Assembly: GCF_900205965.1 (NCBI RefSeq)
Contig: NZ_OAOF01000004.1
Span: 124,001-188,000, forward strand
Length of the DNA stretch: 64,000 nucleotides
DNA from: Lacrimispora amygdalina
Lineage (GTDB): Bacteria; Bacillota; Clostridia; Lachnospirales; Lachnospiraceae
Reading direction: 5' to 3'
In this document: one piece after another, positions 42,908 through 52,316 of the stretch
How the letters are laid out: every line of letters begins with the position of its first letter
Position numbering within the stretch: position 1 is the first letter of the stretch
The notes under the pieces: generated by a model
What the model saw: the letters and a program-made list of their open reading frames with translations, nothing else
The model's database searches: none
What the model was told of the DNA's origin: nothing
Made by a program: the position numbers and the translations under genes

Positions 42908-43761
42908 TAAATTTCCACCTCCCTGGCTCTTAATGTTTTTGAAACCAGCGTACTGACTGCAAAAATAGAAATGGTAAATACGACTGCGATCGCCTGGCCA
43001 TAACCTGCCTTAAAATAAGTAAACAGATTGTTATAAATCAGCATTGCCACCGTTTCTGACGCTCTTCCCGGGCCTCCTCCTGTGGCTGCCATGGGATAAT
43101 CAAATACCTTCATTCCCCATGCAAGCAGAAGAGTAAAATTAGCGGTAACCGCAGGAGCGATCATGGGAAATGTGATTGCCTTGAATTTCTGCCATGAAGT
43201 GGCACCTTCCAGTTCTGCTGCTTCATAATAATCCTTGGATACTCCCTGGATCGCAGCAATATAAACTACCATACAGTATCCTGCATCTCTCCATACGGAT
43301 ATGACTGCAAGTCCGATCATTACCCAGGTCGTACTCCCCAGCGGGCTGGCTATACTTAATTTGTCATAAAACACATCGCTGTAAACGTATCGCCAGATAT
43401 AGGAAGATAGTACAAGACTTAAACAGTAAGGCATAAAGATACAGGTTCTTAAAACGTTATTTAATTTTGATTTTTTAGAAATCATCAGGGCAAACAACAA
43501 ACCGAACAAATTGGAAAAAACCATTGTAACAGCCGTAAACAGCAACGTGTTCTTAACCGCATTCCTAACATTTGCATCCTGAAAGATTCTCAAATAGTTT
43601 CGCATTCCCACATATGCTTTGTTCGGACTCATGCCATCCCATTTCGTAAAAGAAATAGGAAATCCCTGCAGAAACGGATATGCTACAAAGATTGTAAACA
43701 AAACCAGTGCAGGTATAATAAAAGTAAACTCCTGAAGCTGTTTTTTTATTTTTCGGTTCAT
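42907..43761 (-). CDS. sugar ABC transporter permease, MalF-like
   Basis: 284 residues from the ATG at 43761 (GGAGG five bases upstream; the frame is open 13 codons more). Six spans, EAA loop YEAAELEGATSWQKFKAITF near 195. Works with the MalG-like subunit and the lipoprotein encoded before it. Confidence 0.88.
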   Translation of the reverse strand: MNRKIKKQLQEFTFIIPALVLFTIFVAYPFLQGFPISFTKWDGMSPNKAYVGMRNYLRIFQDANVRNAVKNTLLFTAVTMVFSNLFGLLFALMISKKSKLNNVLRTCIFMPYCLSLVLSSYIWRYVYSDVFYDKLSIASPLGSTTWVMIGLAVISVWRDAGYCMVVYIAAIQGVSKDYYEAAELEGATSWQKFKAITFPMIAPAVTANFTLLLAWGMKVFDYPMAATGGGPGRASETVAMLIYNNLFTYFKAGYGQAIAVVFTISIFAVSTLVSKTLRAREVEI

Positions 43762-43857
43762 ACTGCCTCCAACCTGGGAATAGAAAAGCCAGGGAGTCAT
43801 ATAGCTCCCGCTACACTGCCACCCTGACTTTCTGAATTTATATCATTACTTCAAAAA

Positions 43858-45216
43858 CTACTGTCGAATGGATGCGATCTCATAATCAATGTCCTGAAGC
43901 AACTTGGTAACATCACGCTGGCTGTCATCTAATGTGACAAACTCCTGAAGCTTGGTACGGAATGCTGTGTTGTACTCAGATGTATAATCCGGAACCTGAC
44001 TCTTGGATACAATCATATCATTATCAATATAAGATTTGATTTCCTTAATGAATTCATCGGAATCATCCGTTGACACATTCACATTGCTGGTCATAAGCTT
44101 AGCAGTTTCCATCCAGATCTTTGAGGACTGTTCATTGGCGAAAAAGCTGAGTAATGCCATAACCTCATCCTTATGCTCTGTCTGGGAAGATACAACAAAT
44201 ACATCGTCAATACCAACCCAAAGCTTATTGTCCTCTGGTTTATCTGACCATGGGGTAGGGAACATGCCGAACTCACCATCTGGGCTTGCAGCGATAACAT
44301 CGCCCATCAGCCAGCCGCCGTTCATGTACATCGGTCTCTGACCTGCTGCAAAATTCTGAATTCCCTGAGTCTGGTCAACTGCAGTGTCTCCCGGATCTTT
44401 ATAAGATGCAAATTTGGAAAACATCTCCAAAGCGTCTTTTACTGTTGCGTTATCGGATAACTCTTTTGTTCCCTTCTGGGAATCTTTCCAAACTGTCTGA
44501 TTGCCTGTGCCGGCAGCCATAGATGTATAGAAGGAATCTAATTCATGGAATACTCCATGAATAAAGTTATATGGATGAATAAACGGTTTAATTCCTTTTT
44601 CTTCAAATGTATCCGCAACCTTAAATAACTCTTCTCTGGTCTTTGGAACCTCTACTCCCGCTTCTTCAAACATCTTTTTATTGTAGAAGCATGCCTTTAC
44701 CTGTGCATCCAGTGGGAATCCGTAAACGCCTCCGTCCACTGTACACTCATCTTTCAGCATTGGCAGAACATTTTCCATGCACTCTTCTCCGGAAAGATCC
44801 ATGAAGTATCCGCCGTCAACGAATTCTTTCATTGTCTGTGGCTTTCCGAACATGATATCAGGAGCTTCTCCTGCTGCAATGTAATTTTTATAAGTAGCAA
44901 TATAGGAAGAGGATGCCACAACCTCTACTTCAACATTAATGCTTGGATATTCTGCTTTAAATGCTTCCAGCATGGCATCCAGTGCATCACGTTTGGACTG
45001 TTCTCCCATATAGTGTACCAGACGCAGCGTTACAGCATCCCCTCCTGCAGCCTGCTTCGTCTGTCCTTCTGTTTCTTTTTCCTCTGCTTTTGTGGTCTGC
45101 TCCGCTGCAGCCTCAGTAGTCTCCTCTTTCTTCCCTGCGGAACACCCAACCACAGACGCTGCCATGAGACCGGCCAGCACGAGAGCAGAAACACGCTTTA
45201 AATACATTTTTCTCAT
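43858..45216 (-). CDS. sugar ABC transporter solute-binding lipoprotein
   Basis: 452 residues. Signal peptide MRKMYLKRVSALVLAGLMAA, lipobox SVVGC, then a Glu/Thr-rich linker (EETTEAAAEQTTKAEEKETE) before the binding fold (VTLRLVHYMGEQSKRDALDA). COG1653 family. First gene of the six-gene operon ending in CE15, so the ligand is probably a glucuronoxylan fragment; not proven by sequence. GGAGG lies before the ATG. Confidence 0.88.
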   Translation of the reverse strand: MRKMYLKRVSALVLAGLMAASVVGCSAGKKEETTEAAAEQTTKAEEKETEGQTKQAAGGDAVTLRLVHYMGEQSKRDALDAMLEAFKAEYPSINVEVEVVASSSYIATYKNYIAAGEAPDIMFGKPQTMKEFVDGGYFMDLSGEECMENVLPMLKDECTVDGGVYGFPLDAQVKACFYNKKMFEEAGVEVPKTREELFKVADTFEEKGIKPFIHPYNFIHGVFHELDSFYTSMAAGTGNQTVWKDSQKGTKELSDNATVKDALEMFSKFASYKDPGDTAVDQTQGIQNFAAGQRPMYMNGGWLMGDVIAASPDGEFGMFPTPWSDKPEDNKLWVGIDDVFVVSSQTEHKDEVMALLSFFANEQSSKIWMETAKLMTSNVNVSTDDSDEFIKEIKSYIDNDMIVSKSQVPDYTSEYNTAFRTKLQEFVTLDDSQRDVTKLLQDIDYEIASIRQ

Positions 45217-45642
45217 AGTACTTCCTCCTTGTAAAATATCATTTTTGATGTTGCATGATAATTATATTTTAGCAGACGAAAGCGTCAGGTTATATATGAA
45301 TATTTAGCTGTATTATTATATTTTTTGTCATTTTTTATTAATGTACCGTAAAAAAGGACGGGTTTTTGTAACTTGTCTCAGTTTACAGGCAAAGCCTGCA
45401 ACTATCTAGGAAAATGCACAACTGTGCTTTAAAACTGGTATGTTTGTTAGTTCATGAAACAATATACGTTTAAGAAGAAATAATGAACGAAAATTGCAAA
45501 AAAATTTAGAGTGGTAAGCACTGATATGTTTTACATTATTTCTTAGCTCATTTTTAAATAGTTTGTTAGTATGGAAAAGATATAAGAATTCTAACTGAAA
45601 CAGTATATGCAGGTATGGTATTAACAGCTCAGAATGTAGACA
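45217..45642. other. long intergenic region upstream of the CE15 operon
   Basis: Holds a probable operon promoter on the minus strand: CTGACG (45283-45288), 16-base spacer, consensus TATAAT (45261-45266). Two copies of GTTTGTTAGT occur at 45442-45451 and 45561-45570. No gene with a ribosome site is seen. Confidence 0.5.
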
Positions 45643-45670
45643 AAGTCCCGGGCGGATGCCCGGGACTTAT
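45643..45670 (-). terminator. terminator of radA
   Basis: Perfect eleven-base arms AAGTCCCGGGC and GCCCGGGACTT with a four-base loop, 30 bases after the radA stop; only a short T-run. Confidence 0.8.
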
Positions 45671-45699
45671 GCCTGCGCATGTGAGAATATCCGTTTATG

Positions 45700-47091
45700 T
45701 CAATTAGATATCCCCGCAATGGCTTCTCTCACATTCTCCACACCAAGCAGCTTAATTCCTTCCACAGGTCCCAGTTTATCCAGAGAAATCTTCGGAAGAA
45801 TGCAGGTATGAAATCCCAGCTTCTTTGCCTCATTCACTCTCTGCTGTGCCATGGAAACAGCTCTCACTTCTCCTGATAATCCCACCTCTCCAAAAATGAT
45901 GGTTTTGGAATCAATGGCCCGGTCCTTCATGCTTGAAACTATCGCCATGAGAATAGCCAGATCCAGTGCCGGCTCATTCATACGAAGACCGCCGGTGATA
46001 TTAACATACGCATCAAAATGAGACAGATCATAATGTCCTCTTTTTTCCAGAACCGCCATCAGAAGATTCACACGGTTGTAATCCGTGCCCGCTGCTGTAC
46101 GCCTTGGCATACCAAAGGCGGTGGGAGTAATAAGCGCCTGCACCTCAATCAGTATCGGCCTGGTTCCCTCCATCAGACAGGCTACCACTGCTCCTGACGC
46201 ATCCTCAGGTCTTCCGCTGAGCATAAATTCAGAAGGATTCTTTACTTCTGCCAGTCCGCTTTCTATCATTTCGAATACACCGATCTCATTGGTGGAACCA
46301 AACCGGTTCTTTACTCCCCGTATAATCCGGTAGGACGCACTTCTCTCCCCTTCGAAATATAAAACCGTATCCACCATATGCTCCAGCACTCTGGGACCGG
46401 CAACTACACCTTCCTTCGTTACATGCCCTACGATAAAGATGGCGATTCCTTTCCCTTTTGCAATCTGCATAAGCAGATTTGTGGATTCCCGCACCTGGCT
46501 TACGCTGCCCGGGGCAGATGAAATCTCTTCCCGGAACATGGTCTGAATGGAATCTATAATCACAACATCCGGGTTTTCCTCCTGAATGGCCGCTTCGATA
46601 AGATCCAGACTGGTCTCACATAAAAAAAGCAGTTCTCCCCTTACTTCTCCGATGCGGTTTGCCCGAAGTTTTATCTGCTTTAAAGATTCTTCACCTGATA
46701 TGTATAATACTTTTTTCTCTGATAACGCCAGATTCCTGCATACCTGCAAAAGTAGGGTGGATTTTCCGATACCCGGATCACCACCAACCAGGATTAAAGA
46801 GCCTCTCACCACACCTCCGCCTAAAACCCGGTCCAGCTCCTCGTACCCCGTTTTCATTCTGTCCTGCTCATCAAGCACAATCTCCGAAAGTCTGGCAGGC
46901 TTTACCGCCTCGCCTCTCCCGCCTTCAGCCTTCAGCCTTGATATCCCCCGTTTGCCGGATGCTTCTGTTTTTGCTGTCGGTTCCTCCACAAATGTATTCC
47001 ATTCATGACAGCCCGGACACTGCCCCAGCCATTTTGCAGATTCATAACCACATTCTTTGCAAAAAAATGCGGTTGATTTTCCTTTTGCCAT
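45700..47091 (-). CDS. radA: DNA repair protein RadA
   Basis: 463 residues. Branch-migration helicase acting with RecA in recombination repair. N-terminal zinc finger (FFCKECGYES, GQCPGCHEWN), RecA-like ATPase with Walker A GGDPGIGKSTLLLQ near 95, the RadA-specific KNRFGSTNEIG near 255, and a C-terminal Lon-protease-like domain without catalytic residues. GAGGAGGGACCA before the ATG. In many Firmicutes radA follows clpC; here a small gene with its own terminator separates them. Confidence 0.96.
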   Translation of the reverse strand: MAKGKSTAFFCKECGYESAKWLGQCPGCHEWNTFVEEPTAKTEASGKRGISRLKAEGGRGEAVKPARLSEIVLDEQDRMKTGYEELDRVLGGGVVRGSLILVGGDPGIGKSTLLLQVCRNLALSEKKVLYISGEESLKQIKLRANRIGEVRGELLFLCETSLDLIEAAIQEENPDVVIIDSIQTMFREEISSAPGSVSQVRESTNLLMQIAKGKGIAIFIVGHVTKEGVVAGPRVLEHMVDTVLYFEGERSASYRIIRGVKNRFGSTNEIGVFEMIESGLAEVKNPSEFMLSGRPEDASGAVVACLMEGTRPILIEVQALITPTAFGMPRRTAAGTDYNRVNLLMAVLEKRGHYDLSHFDAYVNITGGLRMNEPALDLAILMAIVSSMKDRAIDSKTIIFGEVGLSGEVRAVSMAQQRVNEAKKLGFHTCILPKISLDKLGPVEGIKLLGVENVREAIAGISN

Positions 47092-47113
47092 TGGTCCCTC
47101 CTCGCCATAGAAA

Positions 47114-47161
47114 AAAGTCCGGGTCCCAATCTCTTTTTGAAAAAGAGCCGGACCCGGACTG
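47114..47161 (-). terminator. large terminator between the 137-residue gene and radA
   Basis: AAGTCCGGGTCC/GGACCCGGACT outer arms and CTCTTTTT/AAAAAGAG inner arms, nine bases after the stop of the upstream gene; a short T-run (ACTTTTTT) follows on the minus strand. Confidence 0.8.
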
Positions 47162-47169
47162 AAGTTTCA

Positions 47170-47583
47170 TTACTTTCTGCAGATTTTTACCTTCACTGGT
47201 GTTCCTTCGTTCAGTTCCACACTGGCTGACAGCTTCCCGCTCATATTGGTTCTCATGCCGCCAGCTGCTGCGCCGTCCACAAAGACTTCATATTCCGTGT
47301 CTTCTGCCAGCTGAACTGTCAGCTGAGCGTCCTTATCGCCTTCTACTTCAAATTCCACTCCGTTATCTGAAACTGCAAACATCTCTACTGCAGTACCTGG
47401 TACGGATTCGTATACAAACATGCCGTTACGTTCCAGCTTGGTTATCTCATAAAATGTCTTAACTTTATATAAATCACCATCGTGCTCAAAATCCTGTAAT
47501 TTTGACTTTGTTCCTAATTTGTAATTACCGAAGCTGATTGTACCGTTCTTTTCTGTGCGGATTAATTCTTCAATTACCGGCAT
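47170..47583 (-). CDS. conserved small protein, beta-sandwich-like, unknown role
   Basis: 137 residues, no signal peptide. Repeated short hydrophobic-charged strands and a final part resembling a small beta-sandwich (VELNEGTPVKVKIC). Proteins like this in Lachnospiraceae are sometimes labelled endosialidase, but no catalytic motif can be seen, so I do not adopt that. It has its own ribosome site (AGGAGGGCAAACC) and terminator and lies between clpC and radA. Confidence 0.65.
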   Translation of the reverse strand: MPVIEELIRTEKNGTISFGNYKLGTKSKLQDFEHDGDLYKVKTFYEITKLERNGMFVYESVPGTAVEMFAVSDNGVEFEVEGDKDAQLTVQLAEDTEYEVFVDGAAAGGMRTNMSGKLSASVELNEGTPVKVKICRK

Positions 47584-47678
47584 TGGTTTGCCCTCCTAGT
47601 ATTTTCTTTACTTATCCCTGTTGGCGATAAAAAGATCCTTTCGCTTGTAATTATTATACACGAACTGCAGGAAAATGG

Positions 47679-50132
47679 CTAGCTGTTTATCAGTTCTCTG
47701 ACAGAAAATTTCAAACCGTCTTCTCCTGCTGTAATCTTAACTGTGTCGCCTGACTTTACCGCTCCGGAAAGGATTTCTTCTGCAAGCTTATCTTCTAAAC
47801 TGCTCTGAATGGTACGCCGCAGGGGTCTTGCACCGTATTTTTCATCATAGCCCTTCTGAATCAGATAATCCTTCGCTGCCTCATCAATCTCAATTGTGAT
47901 ACTCATCTGATCCGATGTACGTTTCGTAATATCCTTCATCATGATGGTTACAATGTCCTTCATATGAGTCTTGTTGAGCGGATGGAACACAATAATCTCA
48001 TCAATTCTGTTAATAAATTCTGGCTTAAAAAGCTTCTTGACTTCTTCCATAACCCGGTCCTTCATTAGCTTATAGTCGGCTTTTTCATCGGCTGCAGCTC
48101 CAAATCCCAGACGTTTTGGTGATATGATGTTTTCAGCTCCGGCATTGGAAGTCATGATAATTATAGTATTCTTAAAATCAATCTTTCTGCCCTGGGCATC
48201 TGTAATATGACCGTCATCAAGAACCTGAAGCAGTATATTAAATACATCCGGATGGGCCTTTTCAATCTCATCAAAAAGAATTACGGAGTAAGGATTTCTT
48301 CTGACCTTCTCACTCAACTGACCGCCTTCATCATACCCTACATATCCTGGAGGAGAACCAATTATTTTGGATACACTGTGCTTCTCCATATATTCAGACA
48401 TATCAACACGGATCAGCGCACTGTCCATGCCAAACATTGCTTCTGCAAGGGCTTTGGACAGTTCCGTCTTACCAACTCCGGTAGGTCCCAGAAACAGGAA
48501 GGAACCGATGGGACGTCTGGGATCCTTTAATCCTACTCTTCCTCTTCGGATAGCTTTTGCAACGGCAGTGACTGCTTCTTCCTGACCGATCACCCGTTCA
48601 TGAAGGATGGATTCTAAATTCCTGAGGCGCTCACTTTCACCCTCTTCCAGTTTCTTTACCGGGATCTTTGTCCAGGTCGATACAACATCTGCGATCTCCA
48701 CTTCATCTACCACAGGCGTTCTGGAGGTTTTTTCTTTCTGCCATTTATCACGGATCTTTTCTATCTTTTCCCGTTTTTTCTCCTGCCGTTTTTTTATGGT
48801 TCCTGCCTTCTCATAGGCCTCTGCCTTAATGGCAGCTTCCTTCTGATCTTCCAGCACCTCGATCTCTGCTTCTAATGCCTTGATCTCCGGCGGTTCTGTA
48901 AACGTAGCAAGGCGGACCTTAGAGGAAGCCTCATCAATGACATCGATGGCTTTATCCGGAAGGAAACGGTCGTTGATATAACGGGCGGATAATTTCACCG
49001 CTGCCATAATCGCATCATCGGTAATCACTACCTTATGATGATCCTCGTATCTGCCTTTTAAGCCTCTTAATATACCAACCGCTGCCTCTTCCGAAGGTTC
49101 TTCCACTTTTACAGGCTGGAAACGCCGTTCCAGAGCAGAATCCTTTTCAATATATTTGCGGTATTCCTCTATGGTGGTTGCACCGATTAACTGAAGTTCC
49201 CCCCTGGCTAAGGATGGCTTTAAGATATTAGATGCATCAATCGCCCCTTCTGCTCCTCCAGCTCCGATTATGGTGTGAATCTCATCAATAAACAGAAGTA
49301 CCTCACCATCTTCTATCACCTCTGCAATCACTTTTTTAATTCGTTCCTCAAATTCTCCGCGATATTTGGAACCTGCCACCATACCGGATAAATCCAGAGT
49401 CAGAAGCCGTTTCCCTGCAATTGTCTCCGGCACTTCACCCGATGCGATCATCTGGGCAAGTCCTTCCACAACTGCCGTCTTCCCAACACCAGGTTCCCCG
49501 ATAAGACATGGGTTATTCTTTGTTCTTCGGCTTAAGATCTGAATAAGGCGTGTAATCTCCGCTTCTCTTCCGATTACCGGATCCAGCTTTCCATTTCCAG
49601 CCAGTTCTGTCAAATCACGGCTGTAGCTGTCCAGAGTCGGTGTACTGCTTTTCCCTTTGGAAGACTTCATCAGTTCCTCCTTATTGGCAGGTGCATCCTC
49701 TCCCATGGCAGCCAGAACGTCAATATAAAGCTTCTGAACGCTGATACCGATGGTATTTAAAAGTCTGGAGGCAACGCAGTCATTATCCCTGATAATAGAA
49801 ATAAGCAGATGTTCCGTACCGATTAAATTGGCTTTAAAACGAACTGCCTCCCGGTAACTGTTTTCCAGCACTCTTCTGGCACCTGGCGTGTAGCCCCCAT
49901 CTTCTCTTATTCTTACAGCCTGGTCCGGAGCGATCAGCTGGCTGATCAGCCCAAGCACCTTATCTTCCCTGACGCCATTCTCAATCAGCACTCTGGCTGC
50001 TACACCGCTGCCTTCCTCTAACAGTCCTAAAAGCAGATGCTCTGTTCCCACATAACTGTGCCCAAGCCGGCCTGCTGCCTGCTCTGCCAGATTAATGGCT
50101 GTTCTGGCCTTTGTCGTAAATCTGTCTATCAT
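47679..50132 (-). CDS. clpC: ClpC AAA+ unfoldase
   Basis: 817 residues. Unfolds substrates for the ClpP protease, including arginine-phosphorylated proteins marked by McsB. Clp N-domain repeats (RFTTKARTAINLAEQAAGRL; VGTEHLLLGLLEE), first AAA domain with GEPGVGKTAVVEGL near 210, middle domain with a UVR-like helix (about 420-465), second AAA domain with GPTGVGKTELSKAL near 555. The length is that of ClpC and the middle domain is too short for ClpB. Last gene of the GntR-mcsA-mcsB-clpC cluster; 16 bases after mcsB. Confidence 0.96.
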   Translation of the reverse strand: MIDRFTTKARTAINLAEQAAGRLGHSYVGTEHLLLGLLEEGSGVAARVLIENGVREDKVLGLISQLIAPDQAVRIREDGGYTPGARRVLENSYREAVRFKANLIGTEHLLISIIRDNDCVASRLLNTIGISVQKLYIDVLAAMGEDAPANKEELMKSSKGKSSTPTLDSYSRDLTELAGNGKLDPVIGREAEITRLIQILSRRTKNNPCLIGEPGVGKTAVVEGLAQMIASGEVPETIAGKRLLTLDLSGMVAGSKYRGEFEERIKKVIAEVIEDGEVLLFIDEIHTIIGAGGAEGAIDASNILKPSLARGELQLIGATTIEEYRKYIEKDSALERRFQPVKVEEPSEEAAVGILRGLKGRYEDHHKVVITDDAIMAAVKLSARYINDRFLPDKAIDVIDEASSKVRLATFTEPPEIKALEAEIEVLEDQKEAAIKAEAYEKAGTIKKRQEKKREKIEKIRDKWQKEKTSRTPVVDEVEIADVVSTWTKIPVKKLEEGESERLRNLESILHERVIGQEEAVTAVAKAIRRGRVGLKDPRRPIGSFLFLGPTGVGKTELSKALAEAMFGMDSALIRVDMSEYMEKHSVSKIIGSPPGYVGYDEGGQLSEKVRRNPYSVILFDEIEKAHPDVFNILLQVLDDGHITDAQGRKIDFKNTIIIMTSNAGAENIISPKRLGFGAAADEKADYKLMKDRVMEEVKKLFKPEFINRIDEIIVFHPLNKTHMKDIVTIMMKDITKRTSDQMSITIEIDEAAKDYLIQKGYDEKYGARPLRRTIQSSLEDKLAEEILSGAVKSGDTVKITAGEDGLKFSVRELINS

Positions 50133-50148
50133 AAATGCATTCCTCCTG

Positions 50149-51183
50149 TCAATTTAATTCCGGCAGCTTCTCCCGGATGAACTCCGCCCTCGCCATGTCC
50201 AGTTCCTCTTTGTTCAGAGGGCGATCGGATATTCTCTGCAGATTTGCCGGCCAGATGCCTAACATCAGGCGGTAAACGTTACACTCTTCCTTTGTATGAA
50301 TCAGACCATCTTCCAGTCCTGCCATCATCTGTGACAAGAATATCATGGCATCTCTGGAGGTCAGTCTTCTGGCATATTTGAGCACACCATAGGACTTATA
50401 TATCTCATCCTCCCGCTCAATTTTCCGCCGCTGCAGGGATAACTTTCTTACCTGCATCTCCTGGTTGGCCAGCTGTATCGCCGCCTTTGTAACAGTATCA
50501 ATAATTTCCCGCTCAGTCTGTCCCAGTGTCTTTTGGTTGGAGACCTCATAAAGAGCACCAAAATTATCTTCTCCTTCTCCATAAACACCACGTACAGCAG
50601 CTCCAAACCGTCCCATCTCTCCAATCAGGCTAGAAAACTTCCGTCCCTGGGATAACATGGGAAGATGTACCACAACCGATGCCCTGAGTCCGGTTCCTAC
50701 GTTCGTAGGAAAAGCCGTTAAGTAGCCGTACCGGTCATCAAATGCATATGGAAAACGTTCATTCATATAATCATCAATCCGATTCGCCTGCTCCCAGAGT
50801 TCATCCAGATGCAGACCGGTTTTTAACAATTGTACCCGGATATGATCATCTCCGTTAAAGACAATCCCTGTATCCTCATTCTCTGACAGCAGAATTCCCA
50901 CAGGTGACACCTTTGCAGCAATGGAACTATTTAGTACTCTTCGTTCCTTTAATGCCACCCGGTCCAGTTCGTTTAAGTCCTCCAGCATGGAAAAAGACAG
51001 CGGCTTTCCAATCTCTTCATTCAAATCCTTTAAACCGAATTCCAGGCGGTGAATCATCTCGCTGCTGTCCTTTTCATCCAGTTTAGAGGGAAATTTATAT
51101 TCCTTCCAGTTTCTGACCAGACGGATCCGGCTGCTAACCACTCCGCACCGGCTGTTGTCAGTCTGTTCAAACCATTTAAGCAT
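50149..51183 (-). CDS. mcsB: protein-arginine kinase McsB
   Basis: 344 residues of the ATP:guanido phosphotransferase family. Phosphorylates arginines in misfolded proteins, tagging them for ClpCP. Seen: CGVVSSRIRLVRN near 13, TNVGTGLRASVVVHLP near 185, and a typical C-terminal segment (KYARRLTSRDAMIFLSQMM). I chose ATG at 51183 (MLKWFEQ), which overlaps the mcsA stop; an ATG nine bases upstream is possible but sits too close to GGGAGGGG. Cotranscribed with mcsA and clpC. Confidence 0.92.
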   Translation of the reverse strand: MLKWFEQTDNSRCGVVSSRIRLVRNWKEYKFPSKLDEKDSSEMIHRLEFGLKDLNEEIGKPLSFSMLEDLNELDRVALKERRVLNSSIAAKVSPVGILLSENEDTGIVFNGDDHIRVQLLKTGLHLDELWEQANRIDDYMNERFPYAFDDRYGYLTAFPTNVGTGLRASVVVHLPMLSQGRKFSSLIGEMGRFGAAVRGVYGEGEDNFGALYEVSNQKTLGQTEREIIDTVTKAAIQLANQEMQVRKLSLQRRKIEREDEIYKSYGVLKYARRLTSRDAMIFLSQMMAGLEDGLIHTKEECNVYRLMLGIWPANLQRISDRPLNKEELDMARAEFIREKLPELN

Positions 51184-51730
51184 CGCCTTCATTCCCCTCC
51201 CTGAGTTCTTTGATCCGGTCTCTGCAAACAGCAGCAGTCTCATAATCCTCAAAACGGAGTGCTTCCTTTAGTTTCGCATCCCATTCAGAAATCTCATTGG
51301 ATACGGTATTGGATTCATCCTCCGCAGCACGCTGGTTCATATGATCCATTTTTTGATACACAGGTGTTTTACCTGTATGGATAAGATTTCCCTGCAGCTG
51401 CTTAATGCTGTCCTCCATCAAAGGACCAAAAACGCTATAGCAGTCTGCACAGCCGAACCTGCTGTCCTTCACAAACTCGCTGTAGCTGGTGCCGCAGGAT
51501 GGACAGGCAATCTGTGACAGCTTATCAGGTTCTTTTTCATTATCTTCTATGCCTAAAAGACCTGACAGCAGCTTACCAAGGGGAAATTCCCCATCAAAAA
51601 TTGCTGCATATACACCAAAATCCATTTCCTTTGCACATTGGGCACAAAAATGGTGTTCTTTCTTTACACCATTCACCACTTCCGTATATTGAATATTTGC
51701 TTCGCGAATCTTACATCTCTCGCACAACAT
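51176..51730 (-). CDS. mcsA: McsA, activator of McsB
   Basis: 184 residues. Two CxxC zinc-finger modules (MLCERCKIRE with CAQCAKE; IACPSCGTSY with FGCADCYS) and a C-terminal UVR motif (LKEALRFEDYETAAVCRDRIKELR, about 153-176). Binds and activates McsB. GGAGG six bases before the ATG. Stop overlaps the mcsB start region. Confidence 0.93.
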   Translation of the reverse strand: MLCERCKIREANIQYTEVVNGVKKEHHFCAQCAKEMDFGVYAAIFDGEFPLGKLLSGLLGIEDNEKEPDKLSQIACPSCGTSYSEFVKDSRFGCADCYSVFGPLMEDSIKQLQGNLIHTGKTPVYQKMDHMNQRAAEDESNTVSNEISEWDAKLKEALRFEDYETAAVCRDRIKELREGNEGDA

Positions 51731-51758
51731 ATAGAACCTCCAATCCTGGGAATCACTG

Positions 51759-52139
51759 TTATCTCTGGCTTTTCATAAAAGACTGAAAAATCTCGTCAAC
51801 CAGCTGGTGAACCTCACCACACGAAATATTTTTGCAGATGCCTCTTGCTAATACAACACTTAAATCCCTGCGCATTTCATCAAGAACCTGCATTTTATCT
51901 ACATCAAGGGAAACAACCGCTCCTTTCCGGCGGTCCAGTTTCACAAATCCCTCCTGTTTGAGTACAGAGTACGCCTTATTTACCGTATGCATATTAATGC
52001 CTATGTTATCGGCCATCTGGCGCACGGAAGGCAAGGGGTCTCCTTCTCTTATACTTTCCGTGGCGATTCCTATGATTATCTGGTTCCGAAGCTGAATGTA
52101 AATCGCTTCATCACTGTTAAAATCAATCTGCAATATCAT
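51759..52139 (-). CDS. GntR-family (YtrA-type) regulator heading the mcs-clpC operon
   Basis: 126 residues: winged helix 1-72 (DEAIYIQLRNQIIIGIATES; LPSVRQMADNIGINMHTVNK; GFVKLDRRKGAVV) and a short helical C-terminal part, the layout of the YtrA subfamily. The ATG at 52139 follows GGTGAAAAG; a longer frame is open to 52202 but would include the promoter. It takes the position where Bacilli and many Clostridia have ctsR, and shares no CtsR motifs. 28 bases from mcsA, so probably cotranscribed and self-regulating. Confidence 0.87.
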   Translation of the reverse strand: MILQIDFNSDEAIYIQLRNQIIIGIATESIREGDPLPSVRQMADNIGINMHTVNKAYSVLKQEGFVKLDRRKGAVVSLDVDKMQVLDEMRRDLSVVLARGICKNISCGEVHQLVDEIFQSFMKSQR

Positions 52140-52173
52140 CTTTTCACCATCTTTCGTTATATCTGTTATACAC

Positions 52174-52202
52174 ATAATAGCACACGATAATTCATTTTTC
52201 AA
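52174..52202 (-). promoter_or_regulatory. SigA promoter of the GntR-mcsA-mcsB-clpC operon
   Basis: Minus strand TTGAAA (52197-52202), 17-base spacer, TATTAT (52174-52179). Just downstream (52156-52170) GTTATA occurs twice with three bases between, a candidate operator for the GntR protein. I see no CtsR box (heptad repeat GGTCAAA) here. Confidence 0.6.
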
Positions 52203-52316
52203 TATATATTATATGCCAAATCTTAAAATGCAGTTTAAAAATGGCAATATTCTTTTTCTTTTAGAAAATCATTATAACAAACCACTTTACGCTTTTCAAT
52301 AGCAGATGCCTGAGTC

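Noticed and set aside
47170..47583. Endosialidase
   Set aside because: The label is used for similar small proteins, but 137 residues without any glycosidase motif cannot support it.
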